This document shows positions 23,343-33,089 of a DNA stretch of 64,000 nucleotides, piece after piece. The translations under genes and the position numbers were made by a program. Source of the DNA: Pleurotus djamor (Eukaryota > Basidiomycota > Agaricomycetes > Agaricales > Pleurotaceae); NCBI GenBank assembly GCA_029747585.1, contig JAPEVF010000042.1:62001-126000 (forward strand). Direction: 5' to 3'. The notes under the pieces were generated by a model. The model ran no database searches, was not told the DNA's origin, and saw only the letters and a program-made list of their open reading frames with translations. The first letter of the stretch is position 1, and every line of letters starts with the position of its first letter.

Positions 23343-26019
23343 GAACAGAAGATCGTCCAAATCATTACGGCCACTGCGAGTGATGGTGCCCATCGGCTTC
23401 GGTTCGTCCGCGAGGTAAGAACCGAAAGCACCNCCCAAATTGGCGTANGGATCAGAGCTAGCGTTGGCCGACGANGCGCGGGGTGCTTGGTCATCNTCAC
23501 CATCAACNTCGTCATCATGGTCTATATTATTGTTCGGTGATTGAACAGGGATGGCTGGCTCTGGCTTNGAGACTGGCGCNACNNGCTTTTCTGAAGGGCC
23601 GCTATCCTCCGACTTTGGTTCCGTNGGACCTGGGCCAGCGATATGNATGGGAGCAGCAGTAGAGGGAAGNTGAGCTTGGGCCAGAGGGACCAAGACGGCN
23701 CGAGAATGGGGATTCAGCGCTGGGCTNTNAACAAGAGCNCGACCGACNGCATTCCTGATAAAGGTCTAGAGATATATGTCAGTGACNCGCACGANGCGAA
23801 CTGNAANAAGCAAATTTACCTCTGGNTTCTTATGGTAGATACTCCCCAANGTCCCAGTGTGNAGCAATAGTTGATCCAATGCACCTCTATCCATTCTGTC
23901 AGAGTCNGTCGTTATTGGTGGCTTCTCAGCNAGNACGATCTCCCCNGCAACNGCAGGATTCAAGGCAAGAAGACGCCAATACATGAATCCGCGATCCCGA
24001 AGATCAGGGTTGTCTACTTCCTCAGTCGCCCACTTAAGGACCTTATGAACCAATTCCTTTGTTGTATCGGATTGTGATTTGTAGACGAAGAGCTTCACGG
24101 CAGCCGTAAGGAGGGCCAATTGGACCTNGAAAACAATATAGTGAACANCACTGCAATAAGANAAAACNGGACAAGTACCTCAACGCTTTCGTCCAAAAAA
24201 TTATACAGCAGCGCGTCCAGTAAGTCATCTGCATTATCGATGCGGTTGGCAAACTGCCCGAGAATCCAAATCATAGCAGCACGGGCTTCGGGCTCATCTA
24301 GAACATCCATATGTTCACAGAGAGTGGGTATGATCCCTTCATATTTCCCTGGATATCGTCTGAAGATATCTTTAATCACAATAACTGCTTCCTGGACGAC
24401 ATAATCGACCTTGCTATCAATGAGTCCCAGCAAAGCTTGGATNCAGTCGTCCGCAGCAGGCTCGACTTTAATGGCCAACCGTCCGATGGATCGAACCGCT
24501 TTACGCACGAAGTCGATGTCAACTTCTGATGCGTACCTAGAAGTGCATGAGTAGAAGTGTGAATGGTTCGTTCGTTATCACGAACTCTTGGAGCTCGGCC
24601 AGAACCTCCTTTGCGTTCTCAGCCCGAGCAAGTCTATACATAATCTCCAACTTCGCTAGTTTGACGTAGATCGGATCGTTATATTTGCAGAAGAAAACTT
24701 TGACATCGTTCTTCAACACCGTTGGGCGGCGCTGGATGATGAGTAAGATGTTCCTTAATGCGACATATTGGACTTCTGGGCCCGATGATAAAAGTGTGAC
24801 TGAGAACGACTGTCAACGTAANGTACTGNATTNGGAAAGGAAGGCGACGAACCCAAGGGTGGGCCCATCTTCTTGCAAATGAAGTCAATTTTCTTGCGAT
24901 CGTCCATGTAATTCATAAAGAACAACAAGGCNTTGATTGCGGTGAGAACGACAGCAGAGTTTCCATGCTGTAATTGGACAGTGACGCGGTCAGCCAGGAG
25001 AGTAGCGTCCGCATGTGACTCCGGAGTGAATCGCAGGAGTGAATCGAGGATATACACTTGACCCCATCTGGGAGAGACCATCCCGTTTAGTANTTGTGAA
25101 TTTACCAAAACGTCGGTGGCACTCACTCCGAGCTTTCACCCAATGCCGACAGAAGCTTGTGGGCCTGACTGAGATTCAACCTGAACAGCACACCATCTGG
25201 TCGATCACCGATTTCTGTGAGGGCCGCGACAGCATTGGCTACTACGGTGGCGTTGGAGTCGTGTAATAGATCACGCAACAGCTCAACGAAGCCGCCCTTC
25301 TCAGCTTTTCGAGGATCCACAGTGTAGAGTTTGGCCACACAGATAGCGGCGGTCTTCCGGACGTATGGATCGCGATCCTTTAGGCAATGCCGTAGGGTGT
25401 CACCAAGCGCATCGGTGACAACGGGGATGGGGATATANGACATCGTGCGGATAGCCAAGGCACGAATGAGNGGATTCCGGTCATTGCAGTCCTATCGCTG
25501 AGTCTTACGAGATGGCTTGGGCATTGTGGGAGTGGACTGCGTACCTGTAGAAAGTTGGGGATGACCAGATGGATTTGGTCTGGTTTCGAACGTCCGTAGC
25601 TAACGAGGAACAAGTAGACCACTTTCATGGCGTTATATTAGGTTTCTGCGCATCGGATTAAGTGAACTGGGAGAGCTCACTCTTCTTGATCTCCAACAAT
25701 GGTGTTCCCAAGCATTGGACTACGTCGGTAAACAGCAAGGACACTTGATGATCCACGTATCAGCTTCGTCGGAACTCGACACAACGCAGCATAGGTATAC
25801 CAACTATCGTTGCCCATAGTAATATTCGCCACAATCTTTTTCAAGACTGTCTTTCGCTTGACGAATTTCTTGTCCTTCGTTTCTGCTGCTTGGAGCTCTG
25901 CGCGGAATTCCTGTCACAACAGTCATTATGTTGGTCCAGATGAGTTGTCGACGAGAAAGTGAAGCACCTCTATCTTTCCGCGCGTGAAGAATTTCGCATC
26001 TTGACCAGGCGTCGACATC
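23343..26019 (-). CDS. Beta-adaptin, large subunit of a clathrin adaptor complex (AP-1/AP-2 type)
   Basis: A trunk subunit of the adaptor that links clathrin to Golgi or endosomal membranes. The start [17 protein letters not shown] continues into [24 protein letters not shown]-like repeats carry strong beta-adaptin blocks: [60 protein letters not shown] and [21 protein letters not shown]. The tail is a Pro/Ser/Asp hinge ending DLDDLLF with no ear domain, so the protein is trunk plus hinge only. About eight introns are present. Dozens of single Ns lie in 23,300-25,500, largely at silent positions. AP-1 versus AP-2 cannot be separated here. Its start is 93 bp from the divergent NEPRO-like gene. 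Confidence 0.88.
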
Positions 26020-26112
26020 GTGATGGGGAGGAACGATGGTGGTTGCGCGAAGCAAGCATCAGATGCAATTTATGTAAGGCATCCAACGAAGTCAGCGTCT
26101 GGCCGCGCCAAA

Positions 26113-27302
26113 ATGTCTCTTCCTCATGTCGACTACAAACTCCCAAATATCAACTATTCACCTCGAAGCACTCTCCCTGATCAAGCCCATTCACTCGTAG
26201 ACACGGCTCTGAAGAACCTCAAGTCTGCGCATAGTCGTCTCCAAACCGCGTATTCGGAATTCGCGAATGAACTCCAGATACTTCATAGACTATACTACAA
26301 AGGCTATAACCAGCATCGACAAGCTTTGTTCTGGAAACGAACGACCGAAGTCAGAGCTTTCTCGAGGAGAATTGACAAGGCCGATGTAGGCCGTATCGTG
26401 GACGCGTTGCGTCGTTCATTTTTTGGCCCAGATGCCAGAGAAAAGTGAGTTATATCCACCCTCCTGGAACCCCCACCCACCTGACGATCATGCTAGTCCC
26501 AAGCTTCTCAGAGGTTCTTGGTCACATATACCAGATACACACTCCCTCTCGTCTCTGTTATCAAGGTTGACAGAAATCCAGAAACTCTTCGCCAAGGTTA
26601 CCGAATTCTAAATCGACTCTCTGGAAATGTCTTGACATGTCTATCCCTCAGGCCCATGAACGCTTCCTGGCTGCTTATTTGTAGGATGATGTCGACTTGT
26701 TGATGCGCATCCCCAACTAACGAACTAGCTTAGACACCTTTCGATGGCCATGCAGTCGGGTGCCTTCATTCAGCTCATTGTCGTCCTGGCAGCTTCCGTT
26801 TCACGGCTGAATATTCTTGTCGACGAGATGCTATCTGCCTCCGATGTAGCATTATCCTCCGGTCGAAGCATATTCCTCGTCCTAAAAGTGAGCAAACAGT
26901 TTCCAACTCCTTTGCATGACATCCGAACCCATTGTGTTGTCACAGAACCCGATGCATTCTCCCATCTTAACGGTGGATATGAGGCAACGCAATGTCAATG
27001 ATCTGTCTGATGAAGATACAGGGGATGTAGTTTCTGATCGACCGATACCTGCTCAACCGAGCTTAGTCGTCAAAATTGAAACGCCATCTGAACCACCCGC
27101 GCCGACACGTACGTCTGCTGCCGCCTTGTTCCATATGGATAGACTGATGCTTATGATGGGCGACGTAGATACCCCTCCCGTGCAACGGATCGTAGTGGAC
27201 GTCCCCGCTCAACCGCAGGCCAAGAAGCCTAAGCCAAAGGAGAAGAGCAAACCATCACGGAGGAAGCGAGATGAGATTGATGACATCTTCGGGACGTTCT
27301 AG
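26113..27302 (+). CDS. NEPRO/Rmp1-like nucleolar protein
   Basis: The N-terminus carries the pattern of the nucleolus-and-neural-progenitor domain: helix ALKNLKSAHSRLQTAYSEF, then NELQILHRLYYKGYNQHR followed by FWKRTTEVRAFSRRID. That Leu-x-Arg-Leu-x-Tyr-Lys...Asn-Gln-His-Arg core is shared with the RNase MRP protein Rmp1, suggesting a role in pre-rRNA processing. Several exons follow (about 26113-26443, 26491-26594, a short one near 26640, 26735-26887 and 26937-27302). The C-terminus is basic then acidic (KPKEKSKPSRRKRDEIDDIF), common in nucleolar proteins. The middle exon limits are approximate, and the link to Rmp1 is inferred from the motif. Confidence 0.68.
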
Positions 27303-27656
27303 CATCTATCAGACATCCACAGCCTCACAATTCCATCAAATTGTACATATGTACTGAGGAACCCCTCCGTTGTTTCATTCAATCGAATGGTAGCACATGG
27401 GTACATGATGTGCAAAAGGTGTACGGACGAAAATGAGGGACCACTAAAATATCAAAGTGAAGCAGAAAATAGTAAATAGTACGGGAAACAGTCCAAGAAG
27501 TCATGCACAAAAAAACAAACGAAGAGGTATACAATGCATTAGTCTATCGATGAGGAGGCGCCAGTGTCCCCAAATATGTTACTGATACTTGCACAGGATC
27601 GTAAATCAACCTGATGTCCATTACCATCCCCCATGAGAAAGCTCTCGGTGAGGGCT
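27303..27656. other. Convergent 3' intergenic region
   Basis: About 350 bp between the stop codons of the NEPRO-like gene (plus) and the cupredoxin gene (minus). It contains A-rich stretches near 27,460-27,530 that could supply polyadenylation signals. No gene seen. Confidence 0.6.
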
Positions 27657-28924
27657 TTAGAGAGCGAAGAAGGTAGCAGCAACGACGGCAGCACCGACGA
27701 GGAAGCGTGGTGATGAGATAGCAATGGCACCGCTCTTCTTGCCTTCAGCGGCGGCAGCAGCTGGCTCAGTGGCTGGTGACGACGCAGCGGGGGCAGACGA
27801 GCCAGTGGAAGAAGGAGCAGAGGCATCGTTGGCAGCGGCATTGTTGAGGGCGACGCGGATATCTTCGGGAACCATGATGGGGTTGGAACCGACAGCGCTC
27901 ATGTCAACGGCACCGTCCTCGCTGAGGAGATCGGAGTTTTGGGCCAAGACCATGCGAGTGTACCAGGTGTTCTCAACGACCATCGGACGAGCCCACTCGG
28001 GAACCTCGGCGAGGTTGATGTTGCCTCCCCAGTTAGCGGCCTTGGAACCTTCGCATTTCTTGTTGGAGTAGGCGGCCATGGCAGCCATGTCGGAGCTGTT
28101 GCTAACCATGCTAGGGATCATTTGGCTGACGGACGTGGGGTTGTTCAAGGCGCTGGGAGGGTTGATGATACCGAACATTCCCTTTTGGCAATGGGTGGGT
28201 GCAGCACAGTAGAAGTAGAGGGGGTTGGTGTCGTTGATAACCTGGGTGAAGACGAAGTCCTTGCTTTGGAGACCAGAGGCGAAGAAGGCCTCGCTCGAGC
28301 GGTTGCAGGGGGTGAGCTGTGTGCCCTTGGTGACGGTGTGGTTGTTGGCGCCCCACATGAATTTGACAGTGTCACCGACAGACGCGTTCAAGGCGAAGGG
28401 GATGTAACGGAGGACACCCTGGGAAGGAGCGACGATGACGGTGTGAGTAGCACCAGTGCCGGTGCTACCAGAGCTGCCACTGGTTGCGGTTGGCTGGTAC
28501 TTGTAGGCCGGTGCGCCGTACGAAGCAACACACTGGTTGACACAGTCGTTGTAGCCCTGGTTGCCCCAGTTTGTGCTTCCGGAGCCGTACGATGGAGGGG
28601 AAGATCCATAAGAAGGGGAGGAGCCGTATGATGGGCTGCCGTAAGCCGCGGCGGAGGTGGTGGCAACAGCTTCGGCAGATGTTGTGATGGCGGTAGAGGC
28701 ATCAGTGACAACGGAAGATTCAGCAGCAGCGGTAGAAGTGCTAGTAACGTATGAGTTTGGGCGACAAGAAACGTTGCGACGAAAAAACATANCCTGAGGA
28801 CCTCGGTGATAGGAGTACCGTCAGGGGCCGAGACGGCGGGTTCGTTAATGGCACTGTCGGCCGGGCGGGCAGAGGCAACGCCGAGGAAAAGGGCGGCGGC
28901 GAAAACAGAGGCAAAGTTGACCAT
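27657..28924 (-). CDS. Secreted GPI-anchored cupredoxin-domain protein
   Basis: An extracellular Ser-rich protein with one plastocyanin-like domain. The signal peptide is MVNFASVFAAALFLGVASA. One intron (about 28764-28794) follows, with an N next to its donor. Next comes a Ser/Thr/Ala-rich linker with repeated Tyr-Gly-Ser units (SPSYGSSPSYGSSPPSYGSG), then the cupredoxin domain. Potential type-1 copper ligands are complete: His in NNHTVTKG, and Cys-x4-His-x4-Met in YCAAPTHCQKGMFG. A second region of about 100 residues (EVPEWARPMVVENTWYTRM) follows; I do not recognise it. The C-terminus is a Ser/Ala linker and a hydrophobic tail (RFLVGAAVVAATFFAL), typical of GPI attachment. It likely sits at the wall or plasma membrane. 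Confidence 0.85.
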
Positions 28925-29513
28925 CGTGAAGAATGTAAAAGAGTGCGTTGACTAGAAAAGGACTATTGGACTATAAAAATGTAACCTCCCAGGAGGGTCT
29001 GCTTGCTTGAAGTCTCTGTCGAAGAGAAAGTGATCCGGGTCGATGAACGAAGGTAGGAAGTCGAAGATCAATTCGACTAAAGAGAGAGAAGGAAAACAAA
29101 CGAAGGGGGAGGAGAAGGGAAGAGAACGAAGGGTGGGATCAACACCTGTGCAAGGGAGTGAGCCATTTTATTCGTTCTGTCACTAGGGCCGTCATGGAAA
29201 CACTGATGCCCAAAACAACGGGTCGTGACCGTGACGTGACCCCCTTCAGCCAACCAGGTACCTCCCATCGAAATCAAGGAGGCTATTCAAAACAAAACAT
29301 TTCCATGGACCAGTCACCTCTCGCAGGCGGACATGGACACTTCGGCCATGATTCTCATCAGAGGCGTTGCCATATCCATTTATATCACAGGTCGCTCCAA
29401 GTACAACAACCAATCAGCCTCCTCGTTCTTGCAAAATCTCTCATGACAGGCTCTACAAAAGTCTAGAGCACAATCTCCACAACTCCTCGTTACAACAAAA
29501 TTGCCCTCCACCG
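28925..29513. other. Intergenic region upstream of the cupredoxin gene
   Basis: About 590 bp containing the cupredoxin promoter and the 3' end of the next minus-strand gene. A purine-rich tract (about 29075-29135, GA repeats) reads as a CT-rich tract on the coding strand, common upstream of well-expressed fungal genes. No coding frame is convincing. Confidence 0.5.
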
Positions 29514-30660
29514 TCATGATTTTCTTCCAGGTCTTGATGGCAACCCAACCCGAGCCGGTCGACGTCGCTCACCCTCACCACCATCCAAGCGACTGGGATG
29601 CCCTTGGTCACCGCGACCGCGCTCCACGCTTTGATCATCCGTCTTGTCAATACCCTTTCCCACTCGCCCACGTTTGGCGTCCCGCATCGCTTGTAAACGA
29701 TCACTAGCTTTGCTAGGCCTGTCATCACAAGTTTGCAGAGGCTTTCCCCTGTGGGGCCCCTGGGGTGCTTGCGAAGCGGCAGCAGCATCGAACATGTCGC
29801 GTAGCCCTCGAGACTTCAAAGGTTCCGCTAGCTTCGGTCGATCATTATCATCTTCTCGATCCAACTCCTTGACATTGACTCGTTCATGAGACTCGAATAG
29901 CCAAGCGGGTAGGTCAGATGGATTGCGGGCTTTCGCTAGATGGTAAGCCTTCATCGACCGCGTGAGGCGAGACTCTTGGCCAGGCGGTGTCACTGTAGAT
30001 TGATGGGCGTTCCCATATGAGAACTTTAATTGGTTGATGGCATCGCTAAATGGACGCACTTTCTCCACTGAATGTGGCAATACTCCCCGCCCATGTTTTA
30101 CTGACACTGATGGTGAGCGTGCCAGCGGCCGCAACGACATGACTCCACACACTTGTCCCATCCTCAGTTGTGGCTGAGAAGGGCGCAGTGAGAATGATAC
30201 CAACAATGCGATACAATTTGGGCATACCTTTGTCTTGACGAGACGACCTTTGCGTCTTCACGTCAGGTTCATCATGGTCAATATCCTCCTCAAAGCTAGT
30301 GCGCGGGGTATCGTAGCCTGTCTGAGTTCTGATTCTATCAAAAATCGAAGGGAATGACGAAGATGAAGAGGAGGCTGAAGAAACGGAAGAGGCTGAGGTG
30401 GGAACGCTAGATGCAGAGGGTGTGTGCCGGGGCCGAGAAAGGCTACGCCTACGCGAGGGTGGGTGTTCTTGTACACGAGAAGAGGGTAGTGCACCGATAG
30501 ATTTTTGTGGACGCATCGTACGCCCATGGGTTCGATGTGAACGTGCCTCTGGCAACTGCTCTACGGATGGCGACTTGCGCGACGACGGTGGGCGCGTGCC
30601 CGCACGCGGGTTTGAAGGAAGACCGCTAGCCAGCTTACGAATTGAAGAACTTTGAGTCAT
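29514..30660 (-). CDS. Unknown Ser/Arg/Pro-rich protein
   Basis: I do not recognise the family. Two main exons are joined by an intron of about 115 nt (near 30110-30225). The first exon is disordered, rich in Ser, Arg and Pro (SRRRSLSRPRHTPSASS) with a poly-Ser run. The second holds the only ordered-looking block: RPFSDAINQLKFSYGN, then SRLTRSMKAYHLAKARNPSD and LPAWLFESHERV, which looks like a short conserved helix-turn motif. The C-terminus is again basic and rich in Asp/Arg (DDQSVERGRGDQGH). The pattern suggests a regulatory or scaffold protein, but no function can be given. It diverges from SQOR across about 315 bp. Confidence 0.6.
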
Positions 30661-30975
30661 TGCAGAGAGATTGGACGAGCTATCCAGCCCAGCTGGTCTC
30701 CGAGGAAGGTGGTGGAAAGAAAGAGGCGGAAATCAAAGTCCAGTGACTGCGACATCGGACATTCCTAGTAACAAGTTCATGCGTGGTGATCGAATATTCC
30801 GATCACTATGTTACGTAAGCAGTCGTCCCGTTCTGGCCAATAGCATGGCGAGGGAATGACGACCGACTGATGTGATTCTACCCGATCGCTTGAGAAGCAT
30901 GGCCTTTAAGATGGACTCTCCCAAGCCATATCTCCGCATTCGGTCCTATTCCCAATCCTCCCCTCCTAAGACGCA
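30661..30975. promoter_or_regulatory. Divergent promoter region, unknown Ser/Arg protein / SQOR
   Basis: 315 bp separate the two start codons. No clear TATA box is visible. The region is presumed bidirectional from layout alone. Confidence 0.45.
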
Positions 30976-32784
30976 ATGTTCTCAAGCCTGAGGTCGACGC
31001 ACGCAATCAAGTCACGTCTTGGCGCAATCCCTAGGAGCTTTAGCTCTCAAGCAACGCCGGAGAAGAGCAAGTACAAGATTATCGTGGTTGGCGGAGGTAT
31101 GTCAATCACATCAATACCGGCCACTCGTGGGTGACTGATGGTTGTGTAGGCACGAGTGGCCTGAGCGTCGCAAACCAGATATATAATCGCTTCAAGGCAG
31201 CTGGGAAGTCTTTCAATGACGGGGATATTGCCATCCTGGACGCCAATGAGTTTCACTACTATCAGGTATGTGCTCGCACACGACCTCGGAAAAACTAGGT
31301 AGCTCACTGCATGCTTCTTCTAGCCCGGATGGTGAATGAATTCTCGGGCCCCCAAAACGGTCATGGCTAACTATGTAATTCTTTTTCTTCGCAGGACTTT
31401 GGTTGGCTCTGGTCTCAAACAGAAGACCGAAACTCGCAAGCCCCTTGCATCGTTGATTCCTAAGCACTTGACCCTCGTACCAGAGAATGCGGCCTCCTTC
31501 CAGCCAACAAAGTCCGCTCTGACCACTTCCACCGGTCGTGAACTATCTTACGACACTTTGGTCGTGGCCGCGGGTTTACAGATTAACTGGGGTGATGTAC
31601 AGGGTTTGCCGAAGGCACTAGCCGACCCCACATCCGGTGTCTCGTCAATTTACTCGTATGATACCTGTGACAAGGTCTGGCATGATATCGAAGCGCTCCG
31701 AGCGGGACCAGCAGTATTCACTCAACCTGCCGGAGTACTCAAATGTGCTGGAGGTAGGTTGTATTTTATGTGCTGAATAAGGCCTCAACTCACTCTCTGT
31801 GGTCATTCAGCACCGCAAAAGATAATGTGGATGGCTTGGGATAGATTCCGCAGGACGGGTCGCCGAGACAACATCAAGATGAGCTTCTACACTGGCATCC
31901 CGACCATGTTCAGTGTCAAGAAGTACTCTGATGCGCTCAACCAACTCCGAATCGACCGCGGAGTTGATGGTTATTTCCAGCATAACCTGATTGCCGTCGA
32001 CACCGCGAACCACAAGGCCACGTTCAAGAAGGCGGATGGGTCGACGACTGACGTCGACTATACTTTCCTCCATGTGACCCCGCCTATGGGTGCTCCTAAC
32101 TTCTTGAAGGGTTCGCCTATCTCGGATGATGCGGGGTATGTTGCCGTTGATTCGTCAACTCTCCAACACGTCAAGTTCGACAATATATTCTCACTGGGTG
32201 ACTGCTCCTCCTTGCCCACATCCAAGACCGCCGCCGCAGTCACCGCACAAACCCCCATTCTTACGGAGAATTTATTCTCTGTTGTTGATACAGGTAAGGT
32301 TAGTGGAACCGCCACGTACGATGGATATACCAGTTGTCCAGTGGGTGCTCTCATTGAATTTCTGGCGACCGGTCCGATGACGATTTGCGCAGCTTTTGAC
32401 CGGCTATGGCGAGCTCATGCTCTGTGAGTTCAAGTATGGCTTTGTACCCAAGGAGACATTCTCTTCCTACTTCGGTGATCAGTCCAAGAGCCGCCGGTAA
32501 GAAGTCCATGTCCCCTTCAGACATCTACCTTTGCGCTAACTCTTCCCTCCTAAATCCTCTATCTATAGCATTTACTACCATCTCAAAAAGGTATGCTCGC
32601 GCATTCCCCTCTTTCATTGGAAATTCTAAACTTGCACACACAGGATATCTTCCCCCGTGCTTACTGGAACGCCATGGTATGTCCAAAATTCCGAATTGCC
32701 CACTGGGAACAACATAGGCTAACTCCTCCGCAGGTTAAAGGTCTCTGGTACGGCACGAATGGCCTGATCCGCCCCAAGTATTAG
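30976..32784 (+). CDS. Mitochondrial sulfide:quinone oxidoreductase
   Basis: SQOR oxidises hydrogen sulfide and passes electrons to ubiquinone at the mitochondrial inner membrane. The start MFSSLRSTHAIKSRLGAIP is a basic presequence. FAD binding is shown by KYKIIVVGGG followed after an intron by TSGLSVANQI. Both redox cysteines of the family are present: VLKCAG joined to APQKIMW, and SLGDCSSLPTSKTAAAV. The C-terminal part includes LLTGYGELMLCEFKYGF, and the end is GLWYGTNGLIRPKY. Eight or more introns are needed. One exon is only 8 nt (31324-31331) and encodes the Pro-Gly-Trp of HYYQPGWTLVGSG. Basidiomycete enzymes of this type resemble Hmt2 and animal SQOR. Confidence 0.92.
31324..31331 (+). 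other. 8-nt micro-exon in SQOR
   Basis: CCCGGATG is flanked by CTAG upstream and GTGAAT downstream. Joined to the exon ending TATCAG and the exon starting GACTTTGG, it yields Gln-Pro-Gly-Trp-Thr-Leu-Val-Gly, the conserved SQOR motif. Skipping it shifts the frame. Confidence 0.8.
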
Positions 32785-33089
32785 AGTTTGATCGCATTAT
32801 TGTATTTTTGGAGTATAGTAGGATGTGCTTATCGTGACCCCAATCTTCGACGGATCATGCGTCCTTGTGTTATTGTCGACGCCATCTTTCCAAAAGCGAC
32901 CTCGTGTGGTCAGCAAGCTTCGGAGGAGTTGGGAGCCTTCGGCCCGACGCTGTATGCCAAGTTTACGCGCCGCATTACTTACGTCAGCAGTCGCGCTCGT
33001 GTTGATTGCGACTGTTTCTCGAGTTCCCACGCCTCAACGTTGGTGATGCGTGGAAACCTTCACGAGTGACTTCATCTCGAGTGTCCACC
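32785..33089. other. Intergenic region SQOR / Src1
   Basis: About 305 bp between the SQOR stop and the Src1 start on the same strand. It holds the SQOR 3' untranslated region and the Src1 promoter. Nothing else recognised. Confidence 0.5.

Noticed and set aside
27939..28631. Plus-strand open frame of 230 codons
   Set aside because: It lies antisense to the cupredoxin gene, has Gly/Val-rich composition typical of a shadow of GC-rich coding sequence, and shows no family motif.
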